Source: Ailanthus altissimus
Lineage: Eukaryota > Streptophyta > Magnoliopsida > Sapindales > Simaroubaceae
DNA: 64,000 nucleotides
Direction of reading: 5' to 3'
Assembly: GCA_946807835.1 (NCBI GenBank)
Contig: OX327697.1
Coordinates: 17,990,001-18,054,000, forward strand
The notes beneath the pieces are model-generated. The model saw only the letters and a list, made by a program, of their open reading frames with translations, had not been told where the DNA came from and made no database searches. Made by a program: the position numbers and the translations under genes. This document shows, piece by piece, positions 1 through 12,533 of the stretch (the stretch's first letter is position 1; every line of letters starts with the position of its first letter).

Positions 1-2211
1 GCTAAATTGAGTGTATATTGTATATGATACTTCCGCTGCATGCATAAAAATTTAAAATTATACATACACTCTAATTGTCACACATTCACTTATCAAATGG
101 TATTAGAGCATGCTAATTGGGTGTGTGATGCTTGATGTTGTTGAATATTTAACATAATGATGTTATAATTTTGAACAACATGATAATGTTTGATTTGAAA
201 CATGATGATGTTTAAAATTAAACATAGTATATTTTTGTGATATTTTTTAACATGTTGATGCTTGGAATTGATCATATAATGTTTGGACATGATGAACATG
301 AAGAACTCTAATCTCCAACTCTTGAACTCACATTGAAATGAGCTATTCTACAATTCTAGTTCACAACAAAAATAGTTGGATTGTGAAGCTTGAATAGTAA
401 CTCCAAAATTTTCAATGACAAGTATTTATGTTTTTTAGAGAGATGATGTGAATACTTTGTGTTTTGGTTTTGTTCTTCACAACCCTTTGCTTAGAACACT
501 TGTCAACACACTTAGCAAAGTTTTCTCTCAATTCTCACTTACGTATGATTCATCTCGAAATTGGAATAAATAAGAGCACCCCAAATAGTTTTGTCAAAAT
601 GATGACTAATGAAAGTGTTCTCCCCGCCGTTCAACATTGTTAGCCATTCCAATCTATTATCTTATAAAAAATACTTGATTAATGCCCACCAAATATTTTT
701 TTACCTAATGTTAGAATATCTTTAATTATTTTTAGTAATTAATGGCCAATATCAAGACCCCTCATTGGGTAAATTATACCATTGTCATAATTGATCTTTA
801 TCCTTTTGTAATAATAATAAATGTATTTTGCATTAATTATTCAAAAACTATTTTTTGAATAATTACTTTCACCTCACTTATTTTTACTAGTAAGGTAAAT
901 CGGTAATTTTAAGGTAAAAATAATTTATGGATAATATTGTCCCATTTGTCAATATCTGATTGGTTAACAACTCTTGTCAACCAATTGTATGATGTACTTA
1001 ACATTTAAGTATTGACCAATACACATCTTGAGGAACCCCCGAAATATATTTTTAGTTTGTTGAAATTTCTTGGACCGAACTGTTCAATCCAATATGTTGC
1101 CTCGGTGCAAAATGAGTACACTTCATATTGTGAAACTCTCTAGGTCGATGTTTGGTTTGTCATATGGAGCTTGTCCATATGTCTGTGAACAATGTCTCAT
1201 ACATATGTTATGAATATTAGAAAATTTCATGTTAAACTATACAAGTTGAGGTTATAACATATCTGTATAATTATTCCATTATAGATATTTTAAAAGAGGG
1301 AAGATATAGATTAACACCATTAAATCTCCATATACTTGACTGCAAACATACCTCTAGATTTGTATTTCAATAAATAATATTTGCAAAATACTTTTGTAAT
1401 ATTATTTATTTCTAGGATAAACTCTTTTCTTTGGTATTACTGTTTATGGTTATAAGACTTCATGAAATATAATCTTGGAGCATCAAGATAATGGCCATGC
1501 ATAGATGCCATATGTCATAATCCATTTTCCATGCAAAAATGACCTATTTGCAATATTTACAAGCATTGTTCCTCATTTTCCAGAAAGATCCCGAAATAAA
1601 TCTTTCTTTTCAAAATTCTCCTAGATCAAACTATTCAACCTGGTTCGCTACCCAAGTGCTCAACGAATACACTTTATATTATGAGACTTCTTGGGTTTAC
1701 ACCCGTTTATCTTATAGAATATTTTGTAAGTCCGTGAATAATGCCCCACACACAAATTACAGATATTATAGAACGACGCGTTAAACCATATAAGCTGAGG
1801 CTAACCACATCTATATAATCCCTTCGTCATCTATATCCTGGAAGAGTAGAGATTTAGATCATCAATGTTAAATCTCTATATGCCCAACCATGAACTTATC
1901 TATAGATTTGTATTTTTTGTAAACAATATCCATAAACTCTTTTGCGATATGTCATTACTATAATATTCCCAGGTTTTTGTCATAGTTTAGACGAGGTTCT
2001 ACCTCTTAGAATTGCTAACTCTTAAAGTTGATCTAAACTCATTTAGATTAGACCTAAACCTTTAGATTTACAATGTTTGAAAAGTTACAAACTTAGTACT
2101 ATATAGTAAATTATTAACGATTTATTTAAAAATATTGATTGCATAAATATTAAACAAATAAATAAATATTCATACAACAATTGGAATGGCATGTAACTAC
2201 CATCTTTAACA
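1..2211 (-). mobile_element. L2-family LTR fragments, rearranged
   Basis: Reversed LTR sequence of the family called L2 here, whose best copy is at 56223-58332. Positions 300-420 match the reverse complement of about 57950-58150. Positions 1020-1488 and about 1590-2211 both match the same part of the LTR, so two partial copies lie head to tail. The second copy jumps near 1950 from one conserved segment to another about 570 bp further along, which is an internal deletion. The right end reads TTTAACA at 2211, the reversed LTR start. The left end is probably outside the window. No coding sequence is seen. Confidence 0.7.
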
Positions 2212-2260
2212 CCTACCACCATCAAGTTCAAGTTAAGAGTCTTCATCAAACATCATTATA

Positions 2261-2590
2261 ATGTCCAAGAGTTCAAAGTCTATATTTTTTTTTTATATTG
2301 ATATCTTTGTCAAAGATCAAAGTCAGAGTCTAAAGTTAGACAAAAAGACTACAGAAGATACCTTAAGACTAAAGCATAAATTAGAACTACTCCATAGGAG
2401 ATTACAGCATCCCAGTGTAATGATACTCAAGGAAATCATATCAAAGTGTAAAATTCTATCCAACAATATTAATAAAAACACTGCAATTCATTATAAAACT
2501 CTATTTTGCTCAACTTGTCATTATGATAAGTTGCATAAAATGACATTCAAAGAAACTGAAATCAAGACCAAGAATTCTCTTGAACTTTAG
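2261..2590 (+). pseudogene. Copia GAG-pre-integrase domain fragment
   Basis: The longest open stretch in this Copia remnant (109 residues). It shows the GAG-pre-integrase signature: LHRRLQHPS (about residues 44-52), the integrase zinc-binding His part, then a CSTCHYDKLHK segment (about 83-93) with the paired cysteines that finish the HHCC zinc finger. This domain sits just before the integrase core in Copia polyproteins. It is followed by a stop and by integrase in a broken frame, so it is a fragment. The ATG at 2261 is probably fortuitous, because the polyprotein would begin much further upstream. Confidence 0.8.
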
Positions 2591-3421
2591 CTCATAGACC
2601 TATAAGGACCAGCACCTATCATATCAAATAAATGATACAAATATTACATGTCAATTGTTAATGATTACACTAGTTTTACTTGGGTTTATCCCTTTTAAAC
2701 AAATCTGAATCCCTTGAAACCTTCACCAGCTACAAAGCATAAATTAGAAAAATAACTGAACATCAAATTGAAACCATTCACAATGACATGAGGCTGAGTT
2801 CAAAGCCCTTGAAACTTACCTAAAGACGGAAGAAATCAGTCAAAAATACTCATGTCCAAATACTATTCATCAAAGTGGAAAGGTAGAGAGGAAACACAAG
2901 TACTTAATTGAGACTACACTCACATTGCTTTCACAAGAATACATGCCTCATAAATACTGGAGGGCAGCTGTTATACAACTGCTTACACCATAAATAGGTT
3001 ACCATCCAGAAAATTGAACAACAAATTACTCTGAGAAATCTTTGGTCATATACCTGGTTACTCATTGATAAAGACTTTTGGCTATGAATGCTACCCTATT
3101 ATGAGATTATACAACAAAAACAAGTTTGATTTTCATACTTCTAAATTTATATTCCTAAGATATACACCTAAGCATAAAGGATATGTTTGTGAACACTCCT
3201 CTAAAAGGATCTATATTGCTAGGCATGTGATTTTTAATGAAGAGTATTTTCCTTTTAAGTTAAGTAATGAATTCAGGACAAAGGGTCAGAATACCAACAT
3301 TGAAATCAAAACCCTGAGTCATCAATTTATCTTCTTAGAAACACTCTTAAATTTCGTCAACCACACACCAAGTGCAATTGATATTGAATCCTTTTCTGAT
3401 CATTCACCTGAGGCTAAGACA
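2591..3421 (+). pseudogene. Copia integrase fragment
   Basis: Integrase would insert element cDNA into the genome. At 2640-2700 a degraded frame reads YYMSIVNDYTSFTWVYP, matching the start of the Copia integrase core. Around 2990-3060 a frame reads INRLPSRKLNNK, and the open frame 3065-3421 continues with KTFGYECYP, RLYNKNKFDFHTSKFIFL and RIYIARHVIFNEEYFPF, the usual C-terminal block before reverse transcriptase. Several stops and frameshifts lie between the blocks. A solo LTR interrupts the gene at 3422, and coding similarity resumes at 4775. Confidence 0.85.
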
Positions 3422-4769
3422 TGATAAACGTAAATTATATTTATTAGTTTTACTCTCTTAACTTGATTAATTGCTGATTTTAATAAGAATATTAGGATTT
3501 TTATATGTTTTATTTTTATTTTGTAGATTTGGAGTCAATGGAGCAATTGGAGATGAAAATCTAAGAAAAATAAGGCAAAATTTCAATTTGCTACAGTACT
3601 ACAAACAGTTGTTGCTACAGTACCCTTCGCCCATGATAAACAGTATTCGCCCTAGCAAAGTTTCAGCGCCCAAAGAATTTCGCTCCAGAGATGAACAGTC
3701 GCGTGTGAACAGTGATTGGAATAGTACCTATGCAGAGTAGTCGCGCTATAGTAAAAAAGAAGTACAACTCAAATACTCCAATCAATCCCTATATAAAAGG
3801 CCTTTTACTTTAGACCTAAAAGGGCATATAACTTAGGGCTCTTAGAGCCATAACACATTAAAGAATAGCAATTTTTAGAGAGAGAAGTAAGGGAAATTCA
3901 AGAAAGTAAGAGATTATTAACAAATCTTTGGCATATCAATTAACTGCAAATTGACGTCTATATTAGTTTACTTTTGGTTGTATCATGTTTATTTTATTTT
4001 TCAGCCATAATTCTCTTGTTATCATGAGCTAATTTTATTTTCTAGGGTTATTACTTGAACTCAATATGTGAGCTTAATTTTGATCTATTTAATATTTATT
4101 TGAACTCAGTTCTTCATTATTCAAATTATTTGTTCTTAATATTTCATAATATCTAATCAATATTATGATTGATTTAGTAATACTTTGATAAACTTGGAAG
4201 AGGCATCATTATATTTAGACCTAGATAATTTGATGCATGATTGTAGAGTAACATTCAATGTTGCATATGCAAGTTTCGAATTAGGATAAGAATATACCTA
4301 ATTGGCATGTATGGTCAATAACATTTAATCTTAATGAATCTTAATTTATTACAAGTACCATAGGAATTTAGGTATTTAGTAAATTAAGGTATACTTGTAT
4401 GACCTTGGAAGAGGCTTGTGAATACATTAGCGTCTTGACCAATAATAAGAATCGAGGGATATAAATATTAAAAGGATTAATTTTAGAAAACACATTGAAT
4501 GATAGTAATTAATTCTAGGCTTTCTCTATATTGTTATTTTTTTTATTTAAGTTGTGGCATTTATTTTCTACACTTTTATTTTACTTAAATTTATTACAAA
4601 ATTAAGATTTGATTTTTCTAAATAATTACAAGAAAGATATAATTTTAGTACTTAGTAGAAAATAAAAATTATCCCTGTGGGTTCAATATTCAATTTTATA
4701 AATCCCTTTATTACTTGTTACGATAGTGTATACTTGCACTTAATTTTAAGATATAAAAATATTGCATCA
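3422..4769 (+). mobile_element. Solo LTR, Gypsy (Athila-like) type A1
   Basis: A 1348-bp LTR starting TGATAA and ending TTGCATCA, flanked by a perfect 5-bp duplication AGACA (3417-3421 and 4770-4774). Copia coding similarity resumes directly after it, so this is an insertion later reduced to one LTR by recombination. It contains repeated GAACAGT and CTACAGT words (3590-3720), a TATA box near 3790 and a U-rich 3' half. A reversed relative is at 49368-50190. Confidence 0.9.
3790..3800 (+). promoter_or_regulatory. TATA box of A1 LTR
   Basis: TATATAAAAGG lies about 370 bp into the solo LTR, just after the GAACAGT-rich block, where the U3/R border of a plant LTR is expected. It is the best core promoter in this part of the window. 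Activity is not known. Confidence 0.55.
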
Positions 4770-4774
4770 AGACA

Positions 4775-5118
4775 TTACCACTTTATTGCAATAATATGTA
4801 GCACATAACCCTTATACTTCTACCACTCAAGAACATACCACACTAGAAACAAAAAACCAAACATAACATTAAACTCAAAACAGTCAGCCTATGATCACAA
4901 AATCCAAAGTTAATGTTAACAAACCAAATGTATACATGACAATCAGACCGAAACCTTACCCTACACCTGAAAATGTTGAGTCTAAATTTCAAGATAAGAA
5001 TTGGAAAAATGCTATGGAGGAGGAGTATAGTACCTTGATAAAAAATAAAACCTAGACCTTGGTCCATACAAACCTAACATGAGAGTTATAGGAAACAAGT
5101 GAATTTATAAAGTCAAGC
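4775..5118 (+). pseudogene. Copia reverse transcriptase, N-terminal fragment
   Basis: After the A1 LTR the Copia frame continues. It reads FQDKNWKNAMEEEYSTLIKN at about 4985-5050, the conserved block before the Copia reverse transcriptase (a tryptophan, an AMxEEY motif and a run ending in KN). It is followed by a degraded VYKVK at about 5105-5118, where the second solo LTR interrupts. Internal stops are present. Confidence 0.8.
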
Positions 5119-6447
5119 TGATATACATATTTTATACGTCATATTTTATCTCTCACAATTTGATGTTTGCTTATTTTGAACATGAATATGAAGCTTTTAT
5201 GTGTATTAATATCATTTTGTATGTTCAAAGTTAATGAACTATTTGGTATGAAAATTCAAAGAAAATAAGGCAAAAATATCAAATATGTACATTGACCATG
5301 AAAAATATTTTTACTACAGTGCCCACGCCTAGGCCCCAAAAAACCCAGGTCTTTGCACTTAGGTGCCAAATCAATCTCCCTCGGCAGAGTACTTGGTGCA
5401 TAAGTGCCGCCAACACCCTAAATCATTTTTGAACTTTGTGCCCTAAATTTTTCCCATTCTTGGAACCCATAGAAGGAAGTTTAAAAGCCTCACTTATCAA
5501 GGAGGAGAAAGCACGAAATTAGGGAAGAGAAACAAAGGAATTTTTAGTGAGAGAAAGCACTTTGGAGTTTAGATTCTTAAAGACTCTAAAAGATTGAAGG
5601 CCCAAAGAGACATCTCCAACTAGGCTTCTCTTTTCTCTTGTTTACTTTAATTTAAAGTTTATATTTGTAGCTTATGTTACTTTAAACATGGTTACTCTTA
5701 TAAACTTTTAGATTATTGTAATTTTGTGCTTGACTATGATTGGCTAAATTTCTTATTCTAGGGGCTTGATGTAGCGCTACCATATATTATATTTAGATAC
5801 TTTTAGTTGATTAATGGTTATTTTCTGTGTTATTCATTTGTGCTTTTCTGGATTTAATACTTTTAATTTGATTGAGAAATTGAAAATTGACTAGATGATC
5901 TAGACTTGTGGGTTGTATACTTGATAAAGATTTAACCCATTTGTTAGACTTGAAAAGTGTGACCTTCGCTTTTATTGAGTTGGGACTGATAAAATTTAGG
6001 TAATCAATTTAAGGGCTGCATAACGCATGTATAGATAAACAAGTTAGATAAGGATATCAACTTAAATATGTATGTATAGCATTTCATTTGACGCTCGAGA
6101 GAGGTAATGAAATTAATATTGAATCCCTTAATTAATGAATTCACAAAAGTAGTTAATCACTAGAACATGAAAAAGGTAGAGCGAAATCAAGACCCTAGAA
6201 TAATTTACCATAGATTTCTCTTTTTCTTAATTTTTTAATTATTAGTTTAAGCACCTTTATTTTCATTAATCACCCTAAAATTAAAAATTAGCCTAGATAA
6301 AATTAGCTTGTTAGCACCATAGTATTTATCATTAATTTAGAAGATCAATCCTCATGAAAAAAATACTCACTTATCACTTTATTACTTACTCACACCCTGT
6401 GCACGTGCGGTTAATATTCATATGTGTTAATTTTTTGATCACATACA
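5119..6447 (+). mobile_element. Solo LTR, Gypsy (Athila-like) type B
   Basis: An LTR of about 1329 bp starting TGATATAC and ending at a CA near 6447. It is related to the LTRs at 24499-25926 and 45849-48968: same order of blocks, including the 'tttgacgctcgagagaggtaatgaaatta' type region near 6090. The flanks CAAGC (5114-5118) and AAAGA (6448-6452) agree at only 3 of 5 bases, so the duplication has decayed. Removing the LTR and one flank brings the two Copia reverse-transcriptase parts into the same frame, which supports the right end. GC-rich words lie at 5320-5420. Confidence 0.8.
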
Positions 6448-6452
6448 AAAGA

Positions 6453-7067
6453 TTGATGGAACAATAAAAAGATTCAAGGCTAGACTTATAGCCAAAGGAT
6501 ATCATCAAACACCAAGACTAGATTTCAATTAAACTTATAGTCAAGTTGTAAAGTCTTGCATCATAGAATCATATCGACATTGGCCTTAATGAATGGGTAG
6601 AAGCTAAAGCAAATAGATGTAAACATTGCTTTCTTAAATGGTGAATTGACAAAGGAGGTGTTCATGCATCAGCCTGAAGGGTATCAAAACTTAAATAGAC
6701 TAGATTTTATGTGCAAACTCCACAAAGCATTATATAATTTGAAACAAGCTCTAGTTAAAATTAGCTGGATCAATTGATTAATTCAAGAACTGGGGCTTAA
6801 AATTACAAAGCAGGCTTGTGATATACACAGACAATATTAGTGCAGCTACCATACTTCAAATCTAATGTATTACTTAAGAACAAAGGAAGTAGAGATTGAC
6901 ATCCATTTTGTAAAAGACAAGGTTTACAATGGACAACTAGAAATTAACTTTATTCTAAGTCATAATCAACTAGTAGACATTTTTACAAAACTACTAAATT
7001 TTGACAGATTGATCATTTAACAAGCAAGTTAAATGTTCCACCCAAAATATTTAGCTTGAAGGGAGAG
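6453..7067 (+). pseudogene. Copia reverse transcriptase / RNase H remnant
   Basis: A frame from about 6453 reads DGTIKRFKARLIAKGYHQ, the first fingers motif of Copia reverse transcriptase. Further on come QIDVNIAFLNGEL and EVFMHQPEGYQ, then ALYNLKQA at about 6730-6752. The next recognisable block, from about 6815, is the end of RNase H: IYTDNISAAT, and later degraded words for DIHFV and DIFTKLL. The YVDD catalytic region is therefore missing, with roughly 700 bp deleted. A purine-rich tract AAGGGAGAG (7059-7067) precedes the 3' LTR. Confidence 0.85.
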
Positions 7068-7535
7068 TGTTAAAATGAATAGTTCAATGCCTGCATTAGA
7101 TCGAGAGGCATGCACAAAAGCCTGAGGCCGATCAATAGATTACCTACCTCAAACAGAACAAACTACAGAGCAAGGCAACAGCTACGACATGATGAAATGC
7201 AGTTGTACCAGCAGAAAAAATTGTACAAGCATAAATTTATTCCAGGAAGGCACATCAATAAGGTGGCAAAATCCAAGAGATGAAGGTATAATAGAAAACG
7301 ATCCAATGGCACATATTGAAGACAGTACAAGCTGAGTTATCAAACAAGAAAAAAAAAAAAAAAAAACTGTTATAATTTGTATAAGAAATAGCTGTAGATA
7401 CTCAACTGAGTAAATTCATTGTAATTTGTATCACTGTTACATTTAAATAGAAATTATACAATACGCTTTCAGAATCTCTCTCTTTCTTCAACTTGTACTA
7501 CCTTAATTTTATTTATTAATATCATACATTTAACA
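7068..7535 (+). mobile_element. Copia 3' LTR
   Basis: A 468-bp LTR with matching 5-bp inverted ends TGTTA (7068-7072) and TAACA (7531-7535), placed directly after the purine-rich tract that primes plus-strand synthesis. Inside is an A-run at 7351-7366. The base run after it (GTACT, 7536-7540) would be the target-site copy, but the partner end of the element is not in view. Confidence 0.8.
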
Positions 7536-10393
7536 GTACTATACTCAGTATATATATGATGCGAGTAGGATAATATGTTACCTGGGGAGTGCAACTCTTG
7601 TTTTTCGTCCTGTTAACTCCAGCCTCGAAATGTCATTAGTCAATGTATTCTTAATTATCGTGTAATATTCAAAAGGATTTTTTTTTTATACTAATGGAAT
7701 TGTAATTGATTCTTTTATAACTTATAAATGAAAATTTTATAATAACAAATGTAAATGAAAAAAGTATTGGCACGTTCACCTATCGTTTTTTTTTTTTAAA
7801 TGTTAACTCCATTTTAATAGAGTTAGCAATTTTGAGCTCATGGAATCACTTTAAAGAAATCACACATTTGTTATTGAGTAATCTAAAGTGGGCAAAATTT
7901 GATTTTGGTTCTTGAACCGAACCAAAATTCAATCGATCGATTAAAATATTGGAACAGTTTTTAGTTATTGGTTCGGTTTGGCATATGGGTTTAAGTTGGA
8001 TTTTAGGTTTGGGCTAATTGGATTTTGGATTGGGTTTTCTTTTTAAATATGTAGTAATTTTTTTAGTTTAATAGAATTTTTTTAATATTTTAAACTTAAA
8101 ATTACACCATTTAAATATAAGTTTCTGTACAATTAAATATTTAATTGTAATTTTTGCATTAAATTAATTGATTTAATTGTATTTTAATTATTTTATAGTC
8201 GTGATGAAATGATTCAATTGAGTTTCATAAAATAAAAATTCAATGTTGAACTTAAATTAATTAATTTATATTCATGCTGAAATCTTTCAATTGATTTTCA
8301 TAAAATTCAAATTTAAATTTTCAATTAAACAAATTAATATTGTAATTCAATTGTTATATAATCAATTAAATTCAATTGTACAAATTTTAATTTTAATTAA
8401 TTTATATTATATGATAATCAAGTAATTCAATTGAGTACATGGTTCTCTTAAAAAACAAATTGAGTAAATGGTAGGCATGAGATGACTAGAAAGCTCATCG
8501 GTTTTTCGTGTCTCTATTAGCTCAAATTTTAATAAAATTCAAAATTTTTAATTATAATTAAACTCTTAATATACAAGAGAAATTCGAAGGAAGGAAGTAG
8601 CAAAACATAGCACAATAACCATAAGAATAATTCTTTTTTTATATTCTTACATGAAAAAATAATTAAGTTATTCATCTTCTCTCATAGAGATCCACATGCC
8701 CACACGTATAAGTTCTTTGAATGATGATAATAAAAGAAACTGCAATTATTTAATTCAAGATTGATCACAACAAAAAATTAAAATAAATTTCTATCCCTAT
8801 ACATATAATTATAAACAAAACAATTTAATATCTATTAGAAAAAAATTTATGCCAACAATTAATATTAAAGTCATCTTATTTCATATTATATGTATCATTT
8901 CTTTTTGTATGACAATAATTTTTTATTATGTCACCAATTACATATTTAATCTATATTTATTATTTTTATTAATTATATGATGAATAATTATGTCTATAAT
9001 AATAATTTATAATTAAATATTTACATTTTATTTTTGGAAATAGTAATAGGAAAGAGTGGTATAATAATATCATAATTTTTCTGATTAATTTTTTATGATT
9101 TTTTAAATTTTTTATAAGCCAACTAGTTAGCATAAGGTTAAATTTGTAAGTTCATAATTAATCTATTAGGTTCTTGTTTATTTATTATTATAAGAAAATA
9201 ATTAGAGTTGCAGCCGCGCACGCGGCCGCCATTCTTGGCAACAGTGTGAGCTGCAGATGGCGCCATTAGGTAATGGAGGCCTTTTTTGTTGCTTATATTG
9301 ATGGCGAGGTGGCTGGCACCTTCTACGGCGGCTAGCATTCTCCTCGTTTGGGCCAGGGATGGTTGTACTGGGTTCTGGATCGCTAATCGGCAGCTAGAGG
9401 CACAAACAGCAATGGGCAGGGAAAAGGCTGGGAGGCGAGGTTGTGAGAATAAGATGAAAAATCCTTATGAAGGCCCCTTTTAATTAAGAATATTTTTGTT
9501 TTGGCTAAAATAGTTTGCATAGTTTACAAATTAACACCAAAAGTTTGTAAATCTTCAAATAAGCTCTATAAAATTAATTATTTTCATTCATCCCTTATTG
9601 TTTTAGATAATTATCGTTTGTTAAACAACTTTGAGAAAGGTATAAATAGGTTTTAAGTTTAACTCAAAATTTTTTATAAACTATTTTTTAAGTATTTGTA
9701 AATTCGAAGTTGGTCTAAACGTCTTTTAATTTTGGTCTAATTTAATAAAGTTTTGTTTGAGCTATTTTAATAAATTATTCGGTCTAAAAATATTATTTTA
9801 TTTAAATTATATTTTAAAGAGGCCTAATAGGAATTCTAAATCTAAATGTATAATTTATTTTTAAAATAAATGGACCAAAAAAAATAAAAATCCTAAAATT
9901 CTTGGCCCATAAAAGGAGACAAGCAAGTATAGATGGACATTAGCTAAAGTTGACTTCAAGGAGGACTTTGAAGAATTTAGGCTTAATTTAATATTTTTCT
10001 TTTTAAAAAAAGATATGAATTGTGAGTAATTTGTTTATCTAGTTAATTAATTAGATGAATAACATGTTATATAAATTAAAAGTGCCACATTCACATGTCC
10101 ATACATAAAATATATCATCTTGTGTAACATTAATATTCTAATGAGATTAGGACAAGATTATTATCATACTTTTAATATTATATTAATTTGACATGGCATT
10201 GTTAATTATTTAAGAGATAAAATTAAATATTAAAGGGTGGAATGTCATTTTATAAATTAATTAGTATATTAAAAATTAAAAACTCTAAAAATTAAAAATA
10301 TTAAGTGGGAGAGAGCTTTAGGTATAAAGTGTACGGCCTCTATTATTGGTTCTATAATAAAATAAATTAATGTTTTATCTCAAACCTTATAAG
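7536..10393. other. AT-rich intergenic stretch, no gene seen
   Basis: No protein domain, RNA gene or LTR end could be recognised. The stretch is mainly A/T with short homopolymers. Around 7910-8040 is a low-complexity block of GGTT/GGAT words, including 'gaaccgaaccaaa'. From 9200 to 9480 the base composition abruptly becomes GC-rich. Confidence 0.5.
9200..9480. other. GC-rich island of unknown origin
   Basis: About 280 bp of high GC in a very AT-rich setting, with CpG-rich words such as 'gcagccgcgcacgcggccgcc' near 9210. Short overlapping reading frames exist on both strands (65-66 residues), but neither shows a recognisable domain and both look like by-products of the composition. It could be a captured exon or a transposon end. 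Confidence 0.35.
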
Positions 10394-11623
10394 TGTTGTG
10401 ATTTGTGCTCACGTACCATTTCCTTTTATGATGAATATTTATTTTTGTATTTATACTATTATCATTTCAATAAATCACTAATTATATTTTATATATAGGA
10501 AGATGCTTGTAACGTTTCAGACATTGTATGATTTGAAGGAGTTCGGATCTAATCTAAAGAAGTTTAAATTGGTGTAAAGAGTTAGTAACACCGAGAGTTA
10601 TAAATGTTAAAAGTTAGCACTGTTAAGATTTAGCAGGTTATAAGAGTCAGTGAAATCTAAAGAGTTAGAGCCTTGTCTGAAACGGGACAAAGACCAGAGA
10701 ATATGTTAGTAATGACATAGTTACAAAAAAGTTATAAATGGTGCTAGAAAATGTCATTATGCAAATATGTTCTCGAATATTATGTTTCTGATTTATCTTT
10801 ACTGATGCGAGTCTGTCGATGAAGATCTTTATATATATATATATCAATGTGTGTATATATCTGGATAGTTCAAATGGTTAGTCTTAACAAATTATGAGCT
10901 TAGTGAAAACTCATATAGAGATATATGAATTCAGTGAAGACTAAGTACTGAACAGACTCATAGGAACCTCTAATAGACATCACATAAAATCGTCAATGAA
11001 AAGACTTCTCGAGTTAAGTAGTTTTATGGTCATTTGACTTGAGCGCTACAGTAAGCTTATGAGTGATCCATCATACTTTTAGTTTCACACATGTAAGACA
11101 AATGACACATGCATGAAAAAGCATGTGACAAGTGTCACATATGCAAATGGTTTGCATGTATTGAGGGTGACACTTGTCAATCATGCATGAAAGAATAATA
11201 ACTTTGAAAAAGTTCCAATTAAGTTCCCATTTTTGGCTATGTATATAAGTTAAACTTTGAAAGTGTTTCAAAGTAGTCATTGTCTTTATAATTTTGAAAA
11301 AGAGAGAAAAACATTGTTCAAGTATTAAACAAATTCGAATTCTTGTTAGAGATTCAATAACAAGCTATCATTCTAACACTTTAATCCTATTAAATTGTTG
11401 AAGTCTATAATTTCTAAGGAATTGCTTTCATGTGAGACTCAGAATTGAATTCTATACCAAAGTTCTTCAAGGGTATAAATTTTGAATCTATTACTGTATT
11501 TAATTCATTTTATAGTGTGTTTCTTCATTAATTACATGTTATTCCACTGTGCAAATGTGTGTTAGATATATATTTTCAAATTAATCAACATGTACACAAT
11601 CACATGCAGACACCGTTAATGCA
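10394..11623 (+). mobile_element. L2-family LTR, forward copy
   Basis: Forward L2 copy starting TGTTGTG and ending near a CA at 11623. It matches 56223-57000 block by block: the 'cgagagttataaatg' words, the 'ttagagccttgtctgaaa' block and the tail 'gtgagtgatccatcata'. A TATA-like word lies near 11240. It is shorter than the 2.1-kb copy, with about 0.9 kb of the middle missing. No clear target-site duplication was found, so both ends are approximate. Confidence 0.7.
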
Positions 11624-11639
11624 TATTAATAGTAAGTTG

Positions 11640-11950
11640 GTGGACTTGGTATGACACTGCAGCTGATAGAGTCCACCTTTAGCCACTCCCAGAAGCACCA
11701 CACTCCCATGTATCTTGAAATTCACCATAAAATATTTTTTGTCAAACTCAAGCACAACATCATTGTCTTTAACTAATTTAGAAATACTTATTTGGTTCTT
11801 AATGATCTTAGGAACTAATAAAATTTCATTGAGGTACAGATATTTGGTGTGTGAGTGTGATATAAAGCAGATTTAGTTTACACATTATGAGTAATAAACA
11901 AGTTTTAACCATTGATCAAAGCTTTATGAGAACTAGGAGTAAATATTAAT
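11640..11950 (-). pseudogene. Copia protease-region fragment
   Basis: On the minus strand a frame reads YLNEILLVPKIIKNQISISKL, DNDVVLEFDKKYFMV and GGLYQL. This is the block between the Copia aspartic protease and the GAG-pre-integrase domain. The protease active site and all other parts are absent. The fragment lies between an L2 LTR on the left and Athila coding sequence on the opposite strand on the right. Confidence 0.75.
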
Positions 11951-12533
11951 CTCATACCCCCTCTCCGTCTACAACAAGTTAGGTTTAAAAGAAGTAAGGT
12001 TTATTAACTTCACACTCTTACTTGTTGATCGATCTCTTACCTATTTAAAGGAAATCATAAAGGACATGCTAGTAAAGGTGGACAAGTTCATCTTTACCGT
12101 AGATTTCATCATTCTAGATATGGAAGAAGACAAGGAGATTTCCATCATCCTTGGAAGACCTTTCTTAGCTACCAGACAAATGATAATAGATATACAAAAA
12201 TGAGAGTTGACTATGAGAGTACAAGAGAACACCCGTCACTTTCAAAGTCTTCAAAGAGATCAAGTTACCATTTGAGAGTGAAGATTGTTTCTGCATTAAT
12301 GTGATACACCTAAACGCCAAGCAGCTAAAAAATATAGAGACATTAGATCGTCACATATGAAAGAAATCGTTGAAGCATATGAGAAAAAGAAAGCAAAAAA
12401 AGGAGCAACGCCTTAATAAAAGGATCATAGAGAAAGGCACAAGAAAATCACTTCCTCGGTCTAAGATTAAAGTTTTTCCAGAGAAGCGCAAAGAGAATAA
12501 GGCAAAAACTATTAAGTATTGATTTATACAGGA
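11951..12533 (+). pseudogene. Athila-type protease fragment
   Basis: The plus-strand frame reads YNKLGLKE, then VKVDKFIFTVDFIILDMEED, IILGRPFLATRQ and a stop before LTMRVQE (about 12040-12240). These are the flap and second half of the retropepsin-like protease in Athila elements. The DLGAS active-site part is missing, cut at 11951. A lysine-rich stretch follows to about 12520, where L2 sequence begins. The homologous fragment at 34017-34613 shows the upstream half. Confidence 0.85.

Larger units (their letters stand above)
2212..7535 (+). mobile_element. Decayed Ty1/Copia element, 3' part
   Basis: Order of parts: GAG-pre-integrase (2384-2590), integrase (2640-3421), solo LTR insertion (3422-4769), start of reverse transcriptase (4775-5118), second solo LTR (5119-6447), more reverse transcriptase (6453-6760), end of RNase H (about 6800-7060), polypurine tract, 3' LTR (7068-7535). 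Integrase before reverse transcriptase is the Copia order. The 5' LTR and gag are not seen; they may lie left of the window beyond the L2 fragment. The middle of reverse transcriptase and most of RNase H are deleted at about 6765. Confidence 0.85.

Noticed and set aside
4843..5067. Minus-strand frame of 74 residues
   Set aside because: Antisense shadow of the Copia reverse-transcriptase start, which is supported on the plus strand.
9138..9483. Overlapping frames on both strands in a GC-rich patch
   Set aside because: Neither has a motif; GC-rich sequence has few stops, so open frames are expected.
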